Of a stretch of DNA of 8,164 nt, positions 1-7,310 are shown piece after piece. The DNA lies in contig USSA01000130.1 of assembly GCA_900557255.1 (NCBI GenBank), positions 1 through 8,164 of the forward strand, written 5' to 3'. Each line of letters begins with the position of its first letter. The first letter of the stretch is position 1. The notes below the pieces were generated by a model. The model had not been told where the DNA came from. It did not search any database and was given only the letters and a program-made list of their open reading frames with translations. The stretch is from an uncultured Prevotella sp. GTDB taxonomy: Bacteria; Bacteroidota; Bacteroidia; Bacteroidales; Bacteroidaceae. The position numbers and the translations under genes were made by a program.

Positions 1-1
1 T

Positions 2-1369
2 CTGCTACTTCTCATGGCAGCACAAAGCGCTATGGCTCAGACGAAAGGCAAAAAGCCAAATAGTTTCAGCCCTAAGATGCTCGTATATGAGAACCTGAAG
101 AACAATAATGTACTGGGACACTTTAAACAGCGCTTCGCACAACTCGACACTCTCATCAAAAACCCGATATGGGTGAAAGCACCAGTCATAGAACTGGGAC
201 TCAATAATCAGCATCACGCTGATATCAACAAGACCGACTCTCTGTTCTGGTCGAAAACTGCACATGAGCATCTTGCGCTCAACAGACACAACGGTCTGGA
301 AGTGACCGGACAGGTTTATGCCCGACCTGACTCGTACTTCGATTCTGATGAAGACGACGCAAAAGAGGTATCAAAATATAAGATGAAGGTTCAAGCCGAA
401 CTGGGATGGAACATCATCAACTCGAAGTTCTACCAAGGCAAAGAGAAAAGAACGAAGATTGCTCTTGCCAATGAACTCGACCGCTTGCAAATAAAAAAGC
501 GCCAAACTGCAGACATCTATGAAAAGGCAGCCGATGAGCTGACCGAACAATATAATTTCTATATCGGTACTGTTATAGCACACAGACTGGACAACCTCGA
601 CATCATGAACGAAGCGTACCAGTTTATGCTTGAGAAAGACCGAATCAGCAACGACAAGATGCTGAAAGTGATGAACGATAAGCTGGAGGCTGAATATGAC
701 ATCTCCGTGCTCTGTACAGACAGAGATATCACCAACAAGCCTATCTACCGCATCAAACCAACCAAGATTGTGGTAGACACAACAGCCCTCTGGAACCATC
801 TGAACCAGGAAAGTCTGGATGCACGAATCATGATGGTGAAAGAACAGATTGCTGACAACGACAGCAAACTGACCAACTATTTAAGCACTACCCGACTCAC
901 ACCATTCGCAAGATGGTCGAGCTACTGGCAGAGCAACAACAAGATTTCGAACAATGCCGACGTGGGCGTAAGATTCACCATTCCTATCTGGAACGAAACG
1001 CCACGCAAACGACAGGCACTGGAGACCCAGAAGGAAATCATACGCAGCAGCCGCGGTACCGACGTGAAAGAAATAAAACAGTCGGTAGGCATCCTGCTCA
1101 AGAAGATAGACAACCTGAACAAGGCGATAGCCACAGAGGCCTTTCATATAGACCAGACCGGCAAATATATAGAAATGCGCCGCTATGCCTACCAGAACCA
1201 GAAGCAGGGATACAACTATCTGATGCGTATGGACGAATATACGGGACTCCTGGAAAGTATGGAGCGAATGTATAAACTGATGCAGAACCGGGCCCTCGCT
1301 ATCATCAATATAGAGAAAGCCGTGAGCATCTATGACAACAACAACATCTTCAAAGAAATAGAACTTTGA
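2..1369 (+). CDS. TolC-family outer-membrane channel protein (5' partial)
   Basis: Predicted outer-membrane exit duct of the export system encoded downstream. The frame stays open to the left window edge: codons 2-13 read Leu-Leu-Leu-Leu just before the first ATG at 14, followed by MAAQSAMAQ. This looks like the hydrophobic core and AxA-Q cleavage site of a signal peptide, so the true start lies upstream and the ATG at 14 is internal. Counting from that ATG, the protein has the two-fold TolC plan: long helical stretches (about 20-90 and 150-290), each linked to a pair of amphipathic beta strands (about 95-145, and 295-326 with DVGVRFTIPIWN, like the last strands of TolC proteins), then a final coiled coil (about 335-435). 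About 450 mature residues is usual for TolC. Sequence similarity looks remote, so the family call rests on architecture and on the adjacent HlyD-like gene, 18 bases downstream. Substrate is inferred from neighbours. Confidence 0.72.
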   Translation: MLLLMAAQSAMAQTKGKKPNSFSPKMLVYENLKNNNVLGHFKQRFAQLDTLIKNPIWVKAPVIELGLNNQHHADINKTDSLFWSKTAHEHLALNRHNGLEVTGQVYARPDSYFDSDEDDAKEVSKYKMKVQAELGWNIINSKFYQGKEKRTKIALANELDRLQIKKRQTADIYEKAADELTEQYNFYIGTVIAHRLDNLDIMNEAYQFMLEKDRISNDKMLKVMNDKLEAEYDISVLCTDRDITNKPIYRIKPTKIVVDTTALWNHLNQESLDARIMMVKEQIADNDSKLTNYLSTTRLTPFARWSSYWQSNNKISNNADVGVRFTIPIWNETPRKRQALETQKEIIRSSRGTDVKEIKQSVGILLKKIDNLNKAIATEAFHIDQTGKYIEMRRYAYQNQKQGYNYLMRMDEYTGLLESMERMYKLMQNRALAIINIEKAVSIYDNNNIFKEIEL

Positions 1370-1387
1370 ATGTAAGGAAACTAGAAT

Positions 1388-2569
1388 ATGAATGAATTCC
1401 AATATAATGGCACGCCACAAGAACAGGCGATGGCAGACTTGCTGAAGTCGCAGGGTCACCGCCTTGCCAGACAGCAGATTGTCTTTGCCCTGATCTTCCT
1501 GCTGGTTATCGTGCTTGCCGCCTACTATATTGTCACTCGTATGATATGGGCAACCTTCGACGGTTATATAACCCTCGATGAAAACCGTATCAGTGCCGTT
1601 GACGACATCTATATCCTTAAGGTGAACAAAGAAATGGGTGAAGTGGTACATAAGGGAGATACGCTCTACTCTTATGTACTGCTAGGTAATATTGTGAACC
1701 AATACGACCCGAACATTCTGCCTTCTGCCGTAAAGGAGACTCACGACATGGAGGTACAGGCTAAGCTCGCACAGCAGGAGATTCCTGTATTGCGTACCCG
1801 CCTCGCCGAACTGAGGAAACAGAAAGCCTCTGAAAGTTCGGACATCTACTACGGTCTTACCGACAACACCAAGCGAAATGCACTGGATGCTGAGATTGCC
1901 GAGGTAGAAGAAGAATTGAGAAAGCAGGCTAACAAGGTGGAAATCTACGCACAGGCTAAGAACACCACCTATAACTTCATGAGCCACAGAGGAGCCGGCA
2001 CCACAAATGCTGCCATGCCTTACTCCAACACTAGCATCTACAACCCGGGACTTATACACTACTGCTGTGCACCAGCCGATGCCTACATCACTAAGATTAA
2101 TGTAAGCGACAAGACACTGGTATTCAAGAGCGAGGAGGTAATGGTTATTCAGCACACCGACTATGCAGACTGTCATCTGGGCGTAATCGCATACGTACCA
2201 AACGACATGGTGAAGTATATGGAAAGCCCTGACGATGCCGACATCATCATCAACAAAGACCTGGAACTGCAAGCTAAGTTGCAGATGGTAGGTCTGAGAG
2301 TAGAGGAAATACCAAAGCATCTGCAGAGTAACTTCTCGCATGATGCCAACGCAGTGGTTGCCGTCTTCACCCTGAACCCGAACCAGAGAGTACCGGCATG
2401 GGTAATGAGCAACAAACTGCCGGTAAGAGTAAGAGTGAACAAGATTGATGCCATGCTCGATCCGAAGCCACTACCGATGTACACCATCCCAGTGGGCAAG
2501 AACGAAAACGTGAAGCGAAGCAACATGATTTCGAGCGGCAACAATAATCATCAAGAACAAAAGAAATAA
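1388..2569 (+). CDS. HlyD-type membrane-fusion (periplasmic adaptor) protein
   Basis: Predicted inner-membrane-anchored adaptor bridging the synthase to the outer-membrane channel. Residues 1-28 are a short cytoplasmic tail and 29-51 one hydrophobic span (IVFALIFLLVIVLAAYYIV). Two halves of a biotinyl-lipoyl-like barrel follow: residues 74-96 (ILKVNKEMGEVVHKGDTLY) and 226-254 (CAPADAYITKINVSDKTLVF...). Between them is a coiled-coil hairpin (about 115-190, rich in E/K/Q/L). A beta-rich membrane-proximal domain (about 260-370) and a charged, Asn-rich tail end the protein. This is the HlyD/EmrA/Alg44-periplasmic plan, at a normal length of 393. Unlike alginate Alg44, there is no N-terminal PilZ domain; only 28 residues precede the span. 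The start ATG follows AAGGA at a usable distance. It ends 3 bases before the next gene, so co-translation is likely. Confidence 0.85.
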   Translation: MNEFQYNGTPQEQAMADLLKSQGHRLARQQIVFALIFLLVIVLAAYYIVTRMIWATFDGYITLDENRISAVDDIYILKVNKEMGEVVHKGDTLYSYVLLGNIVNQYDPNILPSAVKETHDMEVQAKLAQQEIPVLRTRLAELRKQKASESSDIYYGLTDNTKRNALDAEIAEVEEELRKQANKVEIYAQAKNTTYNFMSHRGAGTTNAAMPYSNTSIYNPGLIHYCCAPADAYITKINVSDKTLVFKSEEVMVIQHTDYADCHLGVIAYVPNDMVKYMESPDDADIIINKDLELQAKLQMVGLRVEEIPKHLQSNFSHDANAVVAVFTLNPNQRVPAWVMSNKLPVRVRVNKIDAMLDPKPLPMYTIPVGKNENVKRSNMISSGNNNHQEQKK

Positions 2570-2572
2570 AGA

Positions 2573-4192
2573 ATGATTGGACTTAGAAGAAACAAACGTG
2601 GAGACATGGTGCTCACCATCGATAGCTATATAGATATCGACTCGACACCGGACATCCAGTCCGACTACTTCGATTGTGTTTACATCAATACGAAGAGTGA
2701 GCGTGCGTTCCATGCTATACTGTATGGAGCCAGTCCAATCTTATCGTGGAAATGTAGCTACAAACCGATATTCGTCAATACAGCGGTATCGGGAAAGGAA
2801 CAGATTATCGACTATATCATTGATGCCTATGTGAGCGACATGAGCAATGAGAAGGTATACGAGATTATTGACAAAATCAAGATGGCAAGACAGAAGTTTG
2901 GTGTAAAAAGCGAAACAAGCCGTCCTACACAGCCTAACCAGCTCTTTGCCAATATTCTGAGATTTCTGCTCTCAAGAGACCAGCGAATCATGGGACACCG
3001 ACTGCTGGAAAAATCGTCTTTGGGATATATCAACCCTATCTTCGAGCACTATCACAGTATGGGTCTCTTCCATCTCAACGAGATGTTCATGTTCATCGAC
3101 TCTATGGTGGAGTACGGTTCACTGCGCATTCACCGCTTCCTGCTGAAGGAGCACCTATGCCCTAAGTGTAACCACTCTCACCTGCTCTATACAGAGTGCT
3201 GTCCGAAGTGCGGAAGTTCGAACCTGAAGATTCAGAACATCATCCACCACTTCAGCTGCGCCAACGTATCGCCGGAAAGCAGCTATAATGTGGGCGGTAT
3301 GCTCATCTGTCCGAAGTGTCACAAGAAACTGCGCCACATCGGTGTTGACTATGACAGACCAGCCGTGGTATATACCTGCAACGACTGCGAGAACTCGTTT
3401 ACCGCGCCTATCACCAAGTCAACCTGCTGCTACTGCCAGAGCACCTATCCGGTAAATGCCCTGGTGCCACGAGACGTAGTGGACTACGAGATAACGGAAG
3501 AAGGAATCAGAACACTGACCAGCGGCAACATCATGTTCAACAACATGGTGAACATTTATGATAACTTCATGGAATATTACCTGCTGACAAACCGCCTGCG
3601 CCGTCAGCTGATGGAAACCTACCGCAAGGATGAACTCTCGGTCATGGTAGGCAAGATATGGATTATCGATGATAACAAGGATACCGTAAAGATAAAGGAA
3701 AGCATACAGGGCAGGCTCTGTAAGCTCTTCTCCAGTCACAAGGTATCTTACAACAACAATATCTTCTACGTATCCTCTACCCTCTATGAGCAGGGCGAAA
3801 CGGTGGAAGAAGCCCAGCAGAAACTGAGCAAGGAGATGTCGATAGCCATCAGAAAGCTTGCCAACCTGATAGAGCCGGACGAGATTATCTGCTGCATGCT
3901 GGAAACCAAGACGAAGACCCTCGCCAACAACTATGACGAGTTCTTCAACAAACTGCAATATGTGGATATGACTCCAGACGACTACTGCCGCTACTCAGAG
4001 GAACCTCTGATGAAGGAAGAAGAGAAAGAGGTGCAGCCGCAGGAAGAGCTGCTCGATACGGAGCCGAAGGAAGATGAAAACGACAAGATACAGAAGCGCA
4101 TCGTGCTCTACAAGAAACTCGTTGCCATCCTTGTCACCATCGCAGGTATACTCATACTCATGGCACTCTTGGCGCTCACCGTGCTGAGATAA
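2573..4192 (+). CDS. TackOD1-type zinc-ribbon protein with C-terminal membrane anchor
   Basis: Cytoplasmic, probably zinc-binding regulatory protein anchored by its tail. Residues 30-75 (DYFDCVYIN..., then YKPIFVNT) resemble a degenerate response-regulator receiver fold without a clear phospho-acceptor set. Residues 125-300 match the TackOD1 output domain as I know it: a leading segment with LLSRD and SLGYINPIFE, then Cys pairs at C196/C199, C209-C210/C213, C229, C246/C249, C269/C272 and C285-C286/C288, with the intervening IIHHFSC and HIGVDY blocks; CPKC occurs three times. Residues 330-445 are mixed alpha/beta and may be a degenerate GGDEF-like domain; this is weak. An acidic linker (480-505) leads to one hydrophobic span at 514-538. 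The order regulator-zinc ribbon-TM, between adaptor and glycosyltransferase genes, suggests control of polymer synthesis at the membrane. TackOD1 was described in archaeal signal-transduction proteins; its biochemical role is not known to me. Confidence 0.72.
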   Translation: MIGLRRNKRGDMVLTIDSYIDIDSTPDIQSDYFDCVYINTKSERAFHAILYGASPILSWKCSYKPIFVNTAVSGKEQIIDYIIDAYVSDMSNEKVYEIIDKIKMARQKFGVKSETSRPTQPNQLFANILRFLLSRDQRIMGHRLLEKSSLGYINPIFEHYHSMGLFHLNEMFMFIDSMVEYGSLRIHRFLLKEHLCPKCNHSHLLYTECCPKCGSSNLKIQNIIHHFSCANVSPESSYNVGGMLICPKCHKKLRHIGVDYDRPAVVYTCNDCENSFTAPITKSTCCYCQSTYPVNALVPRDVVDYEITEEGIRTLTSGNIMFNNMVNIYDNFMEYYLLTNRLRRQLMETYRKDELSVMVGKIWIIDDNKDTVKIKESIQGRLCKLFSSHKVSYNNNIFYVSSTLYEQGETVEEAQQKLSKEMSIAIRKLANLIEPDEIICCMLETKTKTLANNYDEFFNKLQYVDMTPDDYCRYSEEPLMKEEEKEVQPQEELLDTEPKEDENDKIQKRIVLYKKLVAILVTIAGILILMALLALTVLR

Positions 4193-4218
4193 GCCATCAA
4201 GAAGAAAGGGAAAAGCGT

Positions 4219-5535
4219 ATGTTTAGCATAGCAGAACATCTGAACGATTTCTTCGACTGGATCAGCACGCTATCGTTTAGCAGTATCGTGAATACCTACT
4301 GGTTCCTCTTCTTCATCGAGATGCCAAGATATTATATCCTGGAATATCTCGTAATCGGAAACCGACTGATGAAGAGAAACCGGTTAGATAAAGAGAAAGA
4401 ATATGCCAAGTTCTTCCTATACCGCGAGAATCCGCTCGTAAGCATCCTCGTACCGGGAAAGAACGAAGGCAAACATATATTCAAAATGGTGAACTCGCTG
4501 GCTGAGCAAACCTACCGCAACTACGAAATCATCGTGGTAGACGATGGTAGCGACGACGACACCAAACTGATTTGCAACGACCTCTACCGGGCCGGGTATA
4601 TCACCCACTACCTGAGGTTGGATACAAGAGGCGGTAAAGCTGCCGCCAGCAACTATGGAGCCCAGATGGCAAGAGGCAAATACATCGTATGTCTGGATGC
4701 CGACTCTTCGCTTGACCGTGATGCACTGGAGAAGATTCTACTCCCCTTCTACATCGACGGAATGGTAAAGGGCGTAGGAGGATGTGTGAAAGTGCGCAAC
4801 TACAAGGAAACCATCTGCTCATCGCTGCAGGCTTTCGAATACCTGAAGCGAATACAGGTGGGACGTATCGTAACCAGCGAACTGGGTATCTACCACATCA
4901 TTTCGGGAGCATTCGGAGCCTTCGAAAGAAAGACGCTGAAGGAAGTGGGCTATTGGGACATAGGACCGGGACTGGACGGTGACCTGACACAGAAGATCCG
5001 CAAAGCCGGATATAAAGTGAAATTTGCCGAAGATGCCATCTGTATGACCAATGTGCCTACCAAATGGTACAAGCTGTATCATCAGCGCATCAGATGGTCG
5101 CGCTCGCTCGTGAGATTCCGTCTACGCAAGCATGCCGACATTCTGTTGCCTACAAAGAACTGGAGTATCCTTAACTGGTTATCCAACATGGAGAGTGTAG
5201 TTTTCGACTGCTTCCTCAATTTTCTGTGGTTGTGGTATATCATCAAGCTCGCCATCACGTTTAACACGCACATCATTGAAGTGCTGGCACTGGGCTACTT
5301 CATCAGAGTATGCTTCTCACAGCTTGCCTTCATCCTGGTGCTGATGGTTTCAGAAAGAAAGAAAGACGTGTGGTTCCTTTACAGATACCTGCCACTGATG
5401 TCGCCTTATACAGGTTATTTCCTGCGTATCGCCCGCCTGTCGGCTCATCTGCAAGAGATCTTCTTCCGACGTTCTTACAAGGACGCCTGGAACCCTGAGA
5501 AGACTTCGCGCTATGCTCAGCTCGAAGGAATCTAA
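4219..5535 (+). CDS. Processive family 2 glycosyltransferase (polysaccharide synthase)
   Basis: Predicted inner-membrane synthase that polymerises a sugar from a nucleotide donor and feeds the chain across the membrane, as in the cellulose/hyaluronan/alginate (Alg8) group. Visible GT2 motifs are VSILVPGKNEG (74-84), VVDDGSDDD (106-114) for nucleotide binding, GGKAAASN (138-145), the metal-binding DADS (160-163), the acceptor-region SGAFGAF (229-235), DGDLTQKIRKAGY (253-265) and the processivity motif QRIRW (289-293). Hydrophobic segments lie at about 22-47 and at 327-349, 351-377 and 385-405, framing the catalytic domain. Length 438 suits Alg8/NodC-like enzymes. The usual acidic residue before the catalytic-base Asp (E-D) is replaced by Leu252 (LDGD); D253 remains. 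An AAGAAAGGG stretch lies just upstream of the ATG. No PilZ domain is fused. Linkage and sugar cannot be read from sequence. Confidence 0.9.
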   Translation: MFSIAEHLNDFFDWISTLSFSSIVNTYWFLFFIEMPRYYILEYLVIGNRLMKRNRLDKEKEYAKFFLYRENPLVSILVPGKNEGKHIFKMVNSLAEQTYRNYEIIVVDDGSDDDTKLICNDLYRAGYITHYLRLDTRGGKAAASNYGAQMARGKYIVCLDADSSLDRDALEKILLPFYIDGMVKGVGGCVKVRNYKETICSSLQAFEYLKRIQVGRIVTSELGIYHIISGAFGAFERKTLKEVGYWDIGPGLDGDLTQKIRKAGYKVKFAEDAICMTNVPTKWYKLYHQRIRWSRSLVRFRLRKHADILLPTKNWSILNWLSNMESVVFDCFLNFLWLWYIIKLAITFNTHIIEVLALGYFIRVCFSQLAFILVLMVSERKKDVWFLYRYLPLMSPYTGYFLRIARLSAHLQEIFFRRSYKDAWNPEKTSRYAQLEGI

Positions 5536-5624
5536 AAGATCCGAGTTACTTGCTGTAACGTACATACAGCAGGGAGCTCCCAATAAAAGAAACAACATTA
5601 TAAAACATAAACAGAATATAGTAT
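5536..5624 (+). promoter_or_regulatory. Intergenic region with two adjacent inverted repeats
   Basis: This is the longest gap in the + strand cluster. It contains a perfect 7-bp inverted repeat, TGCTGTA (5551-5557) and TACAGCA (5565-5571) around a 7-base spacer, followed at once by the perfect 10-base palindrome GGGAGCTCCC (5572-5581). No T-run follows, so a classical intrinsic terminator is not supported. The rest (5582-5624) is A-rich. I see no convincing Bacteroidetes-type -33/-7 promoter (TTTG / TAnnTTTG). It may be an mRNA processing or stability element that separates the export genes from the precursor gene, or an operator. Confidence 0.35.
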
Positions 5625-6881
5625 ATGATAAACAAGTCTTTTGAGTTTAAGATTGGAGTAATAGGATTGGGGTATGTTGGTACTCCACTAGCATGCTTAT
5701 TCTCAAAGAAATACGATACATGGGGATATGACATCAAAGCAGGAAAGGTAGCCAAGTTAGCCAAAAGTACAATGACAGACAACAAAACTGTATGCAAGGC
5801 ATTGGAACAGGGGCTGAAACTGACCAGCAATATTGATGACCTGAAGAAGTGTAATGTGTATATCATAGCTGTACCGACACCGGTGAACAAATCGAACAAG
5901 CCAGACATCAGTTGCGTGCGAAATGCTACAGCTGAGGTTGGCAGGATTCTGAAAGAAGGTGATATCGTAGTCTACGAGAGTACCGTTTACCCAGGTCTGA
6001 CAGAAGAGGTCTGCGCTCCATTGCTGGCATCTACATCAGGATTGAAATTGAACCAGAGTTTCTTTGTAGGCTTCTCGCCAGAGCGTATCAACCCGGGCGA
6101 TACTGTTCATACCATCGAGAACATCGTGAAGGTTACCAGCGGTTCTACACCCGAAGCAGCAGCTATCATCGACAGTCTCTATGCTTCAGTACTTACCCAT
6201 GGCACCTACAAGGCGAAGAGTATCAGAATAGCAGAGGCATGTAAACTGATGGAGAACTGCCAGAGAGACGTGCAGATAGCCTTCTTCAATGAGATGGAAA
6301 AGATTTTCGACAAGATGAACATCAACATTGAAGACGTAACGGCGGCAGCAAGCACAAAATGGAATTTCGTGCCAGCTACTCCAGGACTCGTTGGCGGCCA
6401 CTGCATCGCGGTAGACCCATACTACCTGATTAACAAGGCACAGGAGGTTGACGTGGTACCATCGCTGCTCTCTACAGCCCGCGAGGTTAACGAGCAGATG
6501 GCGGTATGGATGGCAGGAAAGATAAAGAATGCATCTGAAAGCAGAAAGTTCAAGGCTCCGGAGACTAACGTGCTGATTCTCGGCTTCTCGTTCAAGCCAG
6601 ACAGCGATGATATCAGAAACACAAAAGTAGCCGATCTCTATATCAACCTGGTAGGAGCAGGTTACAAAACCACACTCTACGATCCATTGGTAGACGCAAA
6701 GGAAGTAAAAGAAGAATATAACATCAAGGTGACAGATGATCCTAAAGTTCTGGAAAAAGAGTATCAGATTGTGGTAATCGGTACTCATCACAAGATGTTC
6801 GACAGTATCAACATGAACAATCTAATCACTGATAAAGGATTCATGTGCGACATCTACGGCATTCACAAGCCAAGAAACTAG
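5625..6881 (+). CDS. Nucleotide-sugar 6-dehydrogenase, UDP-GlcNAc/GalNAc type (TviB/WbpO-like)
   Basis: Cytoplasmic NAD-dependent enzyme that oxidises C6 of a UDP-sugar in two steps to the uronic acid, giving precursor for the polymer. The N-terminal Rossmann domain shows IGVIGLGYVGTPLA (10-23, GxGxxG). Conserved family blocks follow: VPTPVN (83-88), YESTVYPG (117-124), FSPERINPGD (150-159), EACKLMEN (204-211, with K207 and N211), the active site PGLVGGHCIAVDPYYL (253-268, nucleophile C260), and GFSFKPDSDDIRNT (320-333) in the C-terminal UDP-binding domain. GLVGGHC followed by VDPYYL is the signature of the HexNAc enzymes TviB, WbpO and WbpA, unlike the GGSC...KD of UDP-glucose (Ugd) and GDP-mannose (AlgD) dehydrogenases. 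UDP-GlcNAcA or UDP-GalNAcA is therefore the likeliest product; which one is not decidable here. Full length at 418 residues. The opening 200 bases look more AT-rich by eye than the preceding genes. Confidence 0.92.
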   Translation: MINKSFEFKIGVIGLGYVGTPLACLFSKKYDTWGYDIKAGKVAKLAKSTMTDNKTVCKALEQGLKLTSNIDDLKKCNVYIIAVPTPVNKSNKPDISCVRNATAEVGRILKEGDIVVYESTVYPGLTEEVCAPLLASTSGLKLNQSFFVGFSPERINPGDTVHTIENIVKVTSGSTPEAAAIIDSLYASVLTHGTYKAKSIRIAEACKLMENCQRDVQIAFFNEMEKIFDKMNINIEDVTAAASTKWNFVPATPGLVGGHCIAVDPYYLINKAQEVDVVPSLLSTAREVNEQMAVWMAGKIKNASESRKFKAPETNVLILGFSFKPDSDDIRNTKVADLYINLVGAGYKTTLYDPLVDAKEVKEEYNIKVTDDPKVLEKEYQIVVIGTHHKMFDSINMNNLITDKGFMCDIYGIHKPRN

Positions 6882-6893
6882 ATCTTCAAGATC
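6881..6893 (+). repeat. Short inverted repeat at the dehydrogenase stop codon
   Basis: GATCTT-C-AAGATC is a perfect 6-bp inverted repeat with a 1-base centre; its first base is the last base of the TAG stop. It sits in the 45-base gap before the response regulator. The one-base centre is too small for a stable RNA loop unless the stem opens, and no T-run follows, so it is more like a DNA-binding palindrome or chance. Confidence 0.25.
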
Positions 6894-6926
6894 GGAAAGA
6901 ACCTACATAAAATAGACCAGTGAAAA

Positions 6927-7310
6927 ATGGAAAAGAACAAAGTGCTAATCGTCGATGATATTTCAGAAAATATTAAAACTATTTCTGAAATGATAAAGGA
7001 CTTTGACATCGACGTGAAAACTGCAAATGGCGGAAAAGAAGCCATTGAACTGATTGACTCATTCAAGCCGGACGTGATACTGCTCGACTTGATGATGCCA
7101 CATGTAAATGGGTGGGACGTAATAGACCATGTACGCTCTAAATACTCGAAAAGTGAAATGGTCATCATCGTGGTTTCCCTGTTAAGCAACAAGGATAATG
7201 TGGATGAATGCTACGAGCTTGGAGTAAATGACTACATCACAAAGCCTATCATCAAAGCCCGTCTCACCAGCTCGCTAGATGCTCATCTAAGCAGTCTTGC
7301 AAGAGGCTAA
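6927..7310 (+). CDS. Single-domain response regulator (receiver only)
   Basis: CheY-like phospho-receiver with no output domain, 127 residues. The full set of receiver residues is present: acidic pair D10-D11 in VLIVDD, phospho-acceptor D54 in ILLDLMMP, S84 at the Thr/Ser switch position (IIVVSLLS) and K106 in DYITKP. It should therefore be phosphorylatable. With no DNA-binding or enzymatic domain it presumably acts by protein contact. Being last in the polysaccharide cluster, 45 bases after the dehydrogenase and with no promoter seen between, it is a candidate regulator of the synthase or of the zinc-ribbon protein; this is inference. No partner histidine kinase is in the window. Its last 15 coding bases (codons for SLARG) form part of a long inverted repeat shared with the convergent pflA gene. 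Confidence 0.9.
   Translation: MEKNKVLIVDDISENIKTISEMIKDFDIDVKTANGGKEAIELIDSFKPDVILLDLMMPHVNGWDVIDHVRSKYSKSEMVIIVVSLLSNKDNVDECYELGVNDYITKPIIKARLTSSLDAHLSSLARG

Noticed and set aside
14..1369. ATG at 14 as the true start of the TolC-like gene
   Set aside because: The frame is open to the window edge with four Leu codons directly upstream and an AMAQ-like cleavage site downstream, so the ATG lies inside the signal peptide.
881..1651. Open 256-codon frame on the - strand across the TolC-like and HlyD-like genes
   Set aside because: It spans the junction of two well-supported + strand genes, its protein has no recognisable domain and an erratic His/Val/Phe-rich composition typical of antisense frames.
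1388..2569. Full Alg44 equivalent with a c-di-GMP-binding PilZ domain
   Set aside because: Only 28 residues precede the membrane span, with no room for a PilZ domain and no RxxxR / DxSxxG motif.
6186..6791. Open 201-codon frame on the - strand inside the dehydrogenase gene
   Set aside because: The + strand frame carries every conserved dehydrogenase motif; the antisense protein is Cys/His/Val-rich with no family features.
5625..6881. Identification as AlgD (GDP-mannose dehydrogenase), making this an alginate locus
   Set aside because: The active site is GGHC followed by VDPYYL, the HexNAc-type signature, not the GGSC...KD of AlgD or Ugd; no AlgE, AlgK, AlgG or AlgL-like gene is visible.
6881..6893. 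Terminator between the dehydrogenase and the response regulator
   Set aside because: The inverted repeat has only 6-bp arms with a 1-base centre and no T-run.
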